From NCBI GenBank assembly GCA_001179505.1, contig CDMY01000295.1, positions 179,999-243,998 on the forward strand: a DNA stretch of 64,000 nt. The letters run 5' to 3'. The position numbers and the translations under genes were made by a program. Source of the stretch: Vitrella brassicaformis (Eukaryota > Sar > Vitrellaceae). The notes under the pieces were generated by a model. The model had not been told where the DNA came from. It was given only the letters and a program-made list of their open reading frames with translations, and made no database searches. Below, piece by piece: positions 58,156 to 64,000 of this stretch; positions within the stretch are counted from its first letter, which is position 1; each line of letters starts with the position of its first letter.

Positions 58156-61100
58156 ATGGCATCGAAGAGTCCTCCGAACGTCGGAAACGGTTGTGGGAAG
58201 CCCGTCCGGCGGGTGTCTTTCCGGCCCTTCTCATGGAGCCGGGACATGATGCTGTTTGTTCGGCAGCACATGCATTCACACGAACAACCAAGTGAGATGG
58301 ATGACGAACGACGAAGAGGCAGACAGCGAGAGGTCTTCTCTCTCAAACTGATATGCATGTGTGTCCTCTCGTGCAATATTGGCATGATGTGCGCAGCATG
58401 TCCAGAGGAGTTGAGTTCACTTCACGTGGGGCCCGCCCCGCCACCCCCATCCGCCGCCACGATGCCCCACCCACGCACCACGAGGCCTCTGCCAGATTCC
58501 CACAGCATGCTCAGCAAGACAGGGCCCGTCCTCAGCCCCGCAACACCAGGCAAGACCGTCTCCATCACCGTGTCAGGCCCGCAGGCCTTTGAGCGGGAGG
58601 CAGAGTCCGACGACGAGCACGCCAAGATGCCCCAGCAGAGCCGGCTTCGAGCGGGCGGGGCGGTGAGCGACCCGTTGACAACACGGCCCACTCTGTACCT
58701 CACAGCGCCGGCAGCCGTGGGCCGGTCCCGAGACAGGAAATCGGCGGGCGGCGGTGTGGCAAGGGCGGTGACAGAGGGGGATGGCCTGCTGCCGCTCCCC
58801 ACAGACACAGGGGTGCCCAAATTCTCTTCGCAGCTGCGGCACCCCTTCCCCTACCGGGTTTCTATTCATTTCGGGACGTCTGCAGGTCAGCATGCCGTGA
58901 ACCCGCCCCCTGACTCGCTCAAGGTGCACTTCCCGATCACTCCCAAGGAGTGGATGGAGACGGGAGACGGGCTGCTGGCCACGCCCCACGAGAAGAAGAA
59001 GAAGATCCCCAAGACGAAGAAGTCGACTGACGGCTTGTAAGTGAGAACATGCAGAGAGACTCTGCGACACAGTTCTCATGTCTCTTCGCTGCGATTTTCC
59101 TGCAGGTTGCCGACGCCACAATCCCCTCCTGCCAGCTCTCTGAGCAAGTCTGTCCCTCCGCCATTGCTCGACAGGCCACCCATGTCGCCAATGAATCTCG
59201 CAGCATCCATGGGCGCATCGCCCCCGTACCGCAGCAACATCGATCCGTTCTTGTCCTTTGACACGGGGCATGTGGTCGATCGGGAGGAGGGGGCGGCCTT
59301 CTACTGTGCGAGGACCAAGACAGCCCCACAAGAGTCGGCTCCCTTCGAGCATCCACTGCCTTACTCGTCATTGCCCGCGACGCCCTCGCCTCTGTTGCCG
59401 CACACGCAGCTGAACCCTCTTGCTGAGCCGTTCTTCCCTCCATCCTTCATGCAGAGCGGTCCTGCGAGTCCGATGCCCCAACAGCATCATTTCCACAGCT
59501 TCCCCAAGACTGCATTCCAACCATCGCCGCCATTGATCCCCCCACCTCCCCCCTTGCCATCCTCGCCACCTCATTATTCGTCGTCAGCGCCCCCCGGAAG
59601 CTTGCGATTTCAGCCGCCGCCCCCGCCATTGCCTTATCAGCCGCCCCCACCTCCTCCGCCCACACGCCAGATGTCCCGACAGGCATATAACAGTCCGCCA
59701 GCAAGGGCGCCGCACGGCCAACCGCCTCCACCGCCCCAGCCCCCACCGCCACCCCCTCCGGCAGCACTGAGCAGCCCCGTCACCAGCCCACAAGCGTCGG
59801 AGGGTTTCTCTCCGGCTGTTGTGGCCATGTTGGCGAGGCACTTGGAAGCACGGCCTGGCCGCCCTGAAAGGCCTGAGAGGTCCGAGAGACACGGCGGCAG
59901 ACCGACGGCGGTGCAGTCAGATCCGGCGATCGCCTTGGTCATACAGCAGGAGAGGATATCCTTGACGCCCAACGAGGGCGGTGGGGGCAGCAGTGCGGTG
60001 GGCCTGCCGCAGGTGCAGAGGGCGATGGCGTCTCTACCAGCAGCAGCACCAGCAGCAGCAACAGTCAGCGCAGACCGACCAAGAAGGGGGAGTTCACCGA
60101 CGAGAAGAGACTCTGATGCACTGGGGTGGGCTGAGGACGAAGATCGGTGAAAAGTGCCCTTGACATGTCTCTGCCTCTCTGTGTGTCGGTGTGCACCAGT
60201 CTGCGTGAGCTGCAGTGGCGTGTGCTGGAGATCGTGCACTCGTCTGTCGATGGCGAGAGAGGGCAGGAGGGGAGGGCTGGCTCGATCTCCCTGGCGGATC
60301 TCGACGAGTACTACTTCGAACGATACTCATCCGGGCTTGATGGCGCTGTCGAAAGGTCATACAAACAGACAGCGGATGTGTGTGAATGCATTTGTCGTTA
60401 CATTCCAATGCGACGGTGTGTCACGCAGGCTCGGGTTTGCGAGTGTGTCAGCCTTCCTCCAAACAATGTACCCCATTCTGTCTTTGGCACCTGACGGCTG
60501 CAGCGTACGCTACGGCGCCCAGCCACCACAGTCGATGCCGTCGGCTCCTCTGGCCACCCTGCTGCCAGCGGCGAGCTCCCCAGCACCTCCGGCACCTCCA
60601 CAAACCGCGCAGATCCACACCATCCGCCCAGAAAACATCGAGAAGTGAGCCTTGATGGGCTGATCGATCACACGACCGTCTGCAAACCTCGTTTCTCTGT
60701 CTGATGGCGTTTCCCGTTAGGTCGACTTTCTTGGGTCTCCTTGCCCAGCTGATTGAGGACGGCTGCGCGCTGCAGGCGGCCGAATGGGCCAAAGACTGTG
60801 ACCTCCTCGACCTGGAGGACGAGCTTGCTGCCGCTGAGACGGGTGGTGTTCATGAGGGATATGGCGGCCTGTATGGCGAGGCGCATGACGACAGCCCCAG
60901 GGCTGAAGAGGAGAGGCGCCTGCGGGCCAAGGAGAAGAAACAGGAGAAGCACCCCAGACGACTGCGCAAAGACAAGTTCCTCAAGTAACGAAATGGTTTC
61001 ATCCTCAAGTAAATGGTAGTTCACTATGCATGCATACGATTGCGCCTCAGGGATCGGGAAGAGCAGCAACAGCAGCAACAGCGAGAACAGGAAAACCAGC

Positions 61101-61767
61101 AGCAGGCTCTCCTGCCGTCTCTCTTCAGAGACCACCAACCCCGCAGCCGCACCCTCCAGGCCCCAGCGGTCCTGCCGACACATACTCCCGCCTCATCGAG
61201 CGCTTCCTCACAGCCGCACAGCGACTCAGAACGAAGCAGCAGATCGGCGAGCAGGAAAATCAGGAACCAGCCTGCTGGATTGTCATCATCACGGAGCCTG
61301 AGCCACGACAAGCCTCTGTTTCTTGGGAAGGAGGCTGCGGCTGCGGGTGGGAATGGGTTTGCGCTGCCCCACGTCGCGGCACTGAGTGCCGAGGAGCTAT
61401 CGAGGCGGAGAAAGGAGCTGAGACAAAGGACGGTCGGGGTGTTTGTGGCGGCCCTGAAGGCCATGTGGAAGGAAAAGTGAGTGATTGCACTAACCATCAG
61501 AAGAGAGGCGGGCCACAAAGAATGGGGTGTCTGTCTGCATGTGTGTGCAGGTACGTCAATAGGGAGGTGTCGATCAGTGAGCATGGTGTCTCTGCGTCGG
61601 TCCACCTGCTGCCGCTGGACCACTACATCTACCAGTTCGGCTATGCCAAGCTGCTCATCGGTCTAAGGGAGCTTGCGCATGTGGAGGTGTTGGGCAAGGA
61701 GGGCGACATGCGCGTGGCGACGAAGGAGCACATGGAGAGGTGCAGTGCGGTCCAAGGCAGCAGATAG
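58156..61767 (+). CDS. Proline-rich protein with OST-HTH/LOTUS-like domains
   Basis: Starts MASKSPPNVGNGCGKPVRR. A likely intron at 58290-58400 is followed by long low-complexity Pro/Ser/Gln exons, including PPPPP runs near 59550-59760. Then comes a folded segment split over two exons, LRELQWRVLEIVHSSVDG, GSISLADLDEYYFERYSSG and, after the intron at 60357-60428, RLGFASVSAFLQTMYPIL (60200-60530). This fits the OST-HTH/LOTUS pattern: helix, Y..~fG, lGf.s...fL, then a terminal strand. A further segment at the C-terminus, LPLDHYIYQFGYAKLLIGLR then ELAHVEVLG, is a second, weaker LOTUS-like match. Between them are a Leu-rich exon (STFLGLLAQLIEDGCALQAA) and Gln/Arg repeats. LOTUS proteins bind RNA and scaffold germ granule or RNP bodies in animals and act in RNA metabolism in plants. 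The domain call rests on pattern only. Confidence 0.6.
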
Positions 61768-61917
61768 TGACCACCGAAGGAGTGAATGAGGAAGATTGAT
61801 TTCTGTACTAGGTAGGTGGGGAGATAGGGCGTGGGTGTGTGTCTTAAGGCGTGCGGTCGTTCTGCATGGTCGGACTTGCTAACTTACCATCCATCCATTG
61901 AGTGACTCATCCATCAA

Positions 61918-63873
61918 TCAAGGAGGCATCTTCTGTCTCTTGCCGCGCTTGGAGCGTCTTCTCTGCCTCTCTCCCACATCACCTCCCTCCACACACACGT
62001 GCACATTCATACCAGTGTGGCTCTCTGACAGTGTCGTGCTTCGTGACGACGCCCCAAAGCTGCTCGCAAGGCTCTTGGCCCTCACAATTGCCGCCCCGCC
62101 GTCGTCATCGTATCTCGGGGACATTTCTTCAGACGGCTGCCAGTTGCTCCTGAAGGTCTTCTTCCTCTCTGTCGAGCTCGACCCAGTGTCTGTGTCCGGC
62201 CTCTTTGGCTTCACCCAAATGCGCACAGGCGTTGCTGATGGCACGGGAGGAGCTTGGCCATACACCACTCGCGCCAACGGAGGGCTGGCAGCTGCCGCTT
62301 GTAGCAGAGCCGCCTCTCTTTCCTGTTTGCCATTTCTGGCGTCTTCTGCAGGGGCACTCTTGGGTCTGCCAGCGCCGCTTGGCGGCTCAATGGGCCGGTC
62401 GACAGTTGGATGGCCGGACGAAGGCCGCGTGGTTATCGAAGAGGCGGGGGTGTGCAAAGCTGCCGGCAGGATGGAGGGGAGGTGGGCCTTCAATGAGTGG
62501 TCCGACAACGTGTGAGAGAGAGGCAGCGATGAAGAGTTACGGAAACATGGACGCCGTTTCCTCGGCTGCACATTCTCCTGGATGCCTGTGGCCACACAAA
62601 CCACACTACATGAGACGGGCAAGTGACCAGAGGGAGGCTGACCTCTGAGCAGGGAGAAGTGAAACGTCAAGAAGAATGAGACATCCTCCCTGGGATCGCC
62701 GTATGAAGAGAAGCCCAGCCTCCGGTTGTGCCAGAACGGCACTGGCTGTCCTCCGTGATGGACGAAGAAGGGTCCGCTCCACCCGTGCAATACTTGGATG
62801 GCCGTCTGGTGAGCGCGCCACAGTGTCTCACCAAGGCACGCCATTCGGCCACTGAACACGGGACAGAGGAGGCAGCCATGTCATTGAGTCAATTCGTCTG
62901 CTTCTCCGTGTCTGTCAGGCAGTTACCTCCTTCTCTGTCTTGCGATATCCAGAAGGCCCCTGAGCATCAGCTCGGAAGGGTGACGAAACGTCGAGATCTC
63001 GGCCTGTACAATTATATGGGTGAATAAAGCAATTCTCTGGGTATCCTCTTCTGCTGCCTCCCTGACCTCTGCGAAGAAATAGAAGATCCGGCCCTGCTTG
63101 TCGGCATGGCAAGTCCACCGGGCTGCAAAGAGATGCGGAGCATGTCATCAAAGGACCGTACGTCTCAGACTCATGCTCAGCGTACGCGGAAGCGGCCATC
63201 GGAGAGTGGTTTCGATCAGCCACAGTAGATCCATCTCAGAAGACACATCCACGCCAAGTGAGCGGGCGAAGGCAGCCACCTCATCATGATACACATGCTG
63301 CGATAAGACATGTCCGGAGGGGTTCGTCGAGTACGGAAACGCGCTGTTCTCGTCGACAGTGTCATCGTCAAAAGCCAGCGACAGGCTTGCGCGCGCGTCA
63401 CGGTCCTGTACAGAGGTCTGTGGCGACCCGGCAATCGTCGCCCTCCTTCTCTTGCGCCACGCCCGCCATGCCATTTTGCCTCTCCTTTCATTGCCCCACT
63501 CGTCATCGTCAGTCGGGGTGAAGGCCTCCACTCTGTTGTGAGATCGATAAGCGAAGGAAAGCCCCGTTCCATTGGCATCAGTGCTCCTCCTCGACTCTCT
63601 GCTACTCGGTGAGGATGTCGTCCATGTTGAGCGTGAACGCCTGAGGTCTTCTGCAGTGTGGTCTGAGGAGTCCACGTCTTCCACAGTGATCTGGGGCTCG
63701 GGTTGGTCAGAGTCGATTCCTTGCTCGGGGTCATTCGGCCAGCTGGCGACAGAAGCTGTGGATTGTCGCCGAAAGACGGAGCGCAGGCTGAGGCGGCTCC
63801 CGCGCCTGATGCTGCGTTTTTCCGGCACCTTGTACGCCAGCCCCACCCGAGGGATAGAAGACGTCGTTCCCAT
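61918..63873 (-). CDS. CEP164-like WW-domain protein with N-terminal myristoylation motif
   Basis: Five exons: 63186-63873, 63067-63122, 62937-63003, 62643-62851, 61918-62585. The start MGTTSSIPRVG is a fair N-myristoylation signal. After a Ser/Arg-rich region comes FARSLGVDVSSEMDLLWLIE, then across the first intron LRWPLPPRWTCHADKQGRIF and YFFAE, then ISTFRHPSELMLRGLLDIA. This follows the CEP164-type WW module, where LGID..E..LLW precedes APLPPNWKPCQD..G.IYYF and SSWDHP. Here the second WW tryptophan is Phe (STFRHP). Exon 4 gives HGWSGPFFVHHGGQPVPFWH and YGDPREDVSFF, a possible second degenerate WW-like unit. The C-terminal exon is Ser/Pro/Arg-rich and basic. CEP164 sits on ciliary distal appendages; that role here is inference. 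It is tail-to-tail with the LOTUS-like gene (150 bp). Confidence 0.65.
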
Positions 63874-63981
63874 TGAGCAACTGTTGTTGCAATGGTTGGT
63901 GCAGAATAGTGCAGAAATGAAATGCAGCTCAGCTGGCAAGGGGGGGGAGGGAAGGGACACGACACGTCGAGCTCGCAACAG

Positions 63982-64000
63982 CCCCCCCCCCCCCCCCCCC
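63982..64000. repeat. Terminal poly-C run
   Basis: Nineteen C residues end the window. A collapsed low-complexity tract or an assembly-end artefact is more likely than biology. Confidence 0.9.

Noticed and set aside
63982-64000. Terminal C run considered as telomeric
   Set aside because: Pure C without TTTAGGG-type units; more likely an artefact or low-complexity tract at the window end.

Overview
The window is nuclear DNA from a GC-rich, intron-dense eukaryote, most likely a photosynthetic alveolate of the chromerid type (Vitrella is my best guess). Three things suggest this: genes broken by many short GT-AG introns rich in CA/TG repeats; a protist-type ATP sulfurylase-APS kinase fusion and a glycolytic-type pyruvate phosphate dikinase; and an ABC1 kinase whose N-terminus looks like a signal-plus-transit leader for a complex plastid. 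The species is inferred, not proven. No tRNA, rRNA, CRISPR array or intact mobile element was seen. There is a 300-base assembly gap at 28219-28518 and a terminal C run.

Layout, left to right. 1-2.6 kb: degenerate minus-strand remnants, including a duplicated segment. 2.6-7.1 kb: pyruvate phosphate dikinase (+). 7.1-9.3 kb: no gene seen. 9.3-10.0 kb: a FAM241/DUF4605-like small membrane protein (-), divergent from an ABC1-family kinase (+, 10.2-14.0 kb). 14.8-15.7 kb: 2-Cys peroxiredoxin (-). 16.1-18.7 kb: F-box-like family member A (+). 19.1-20.9 kb: ankyrin-repeat protein (-). 21.2-35.8 kb: a giant RME-8/DNAJC13-like endosomal protein (+). 36.7-39.8 kb: family member B (-). 39.9-41.4 kb: METTL21-type methyltransferase (+). 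42.0-43.9 kb: BTB(KCTD)-TLDc protein (-). 44.1-46.3 kb: family member C (+, frameshifted). 47.5-50.2 kb: ATP sulfurylase/APS kinase (-). 50.7-53.0 kb: membrane-tethered bZIP factor (+). 53.9-54.8 kb: EF-hand protein (-). 55.2-57.8 kb: condensation/acyltransferase-like protein (+). 58.2-61.8 kb: OST-HTH/LOTUS-like protein (+). 61.9-63.9 kb: CEP164-like WW protein (-).

From 9 kb onward the genes are mostly head-to-head or tail-to-tail, so divergent pairs share 140-420 bp intergenic regions. Functionally this is a mixed housekeeping neighbourhood: carbon and sulfur metabolism, redox, plastid quinone regulation, endosomal trafficking, ER stress and cilium/RNP candidates. It is punctuated by at least three, probably four, copies of one unrecognised F-box-like/leucine-rich protein family. 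The points I rate highest are that family and its decaying copy, the RME-8-like protein with no visible J domain, the changed APS-kinase motif, the tethered bZIP, the CEP164-like WW protein with an N-myristoylation motif, and introns that carry AC-rich 5' and GU-rich 3' ends.
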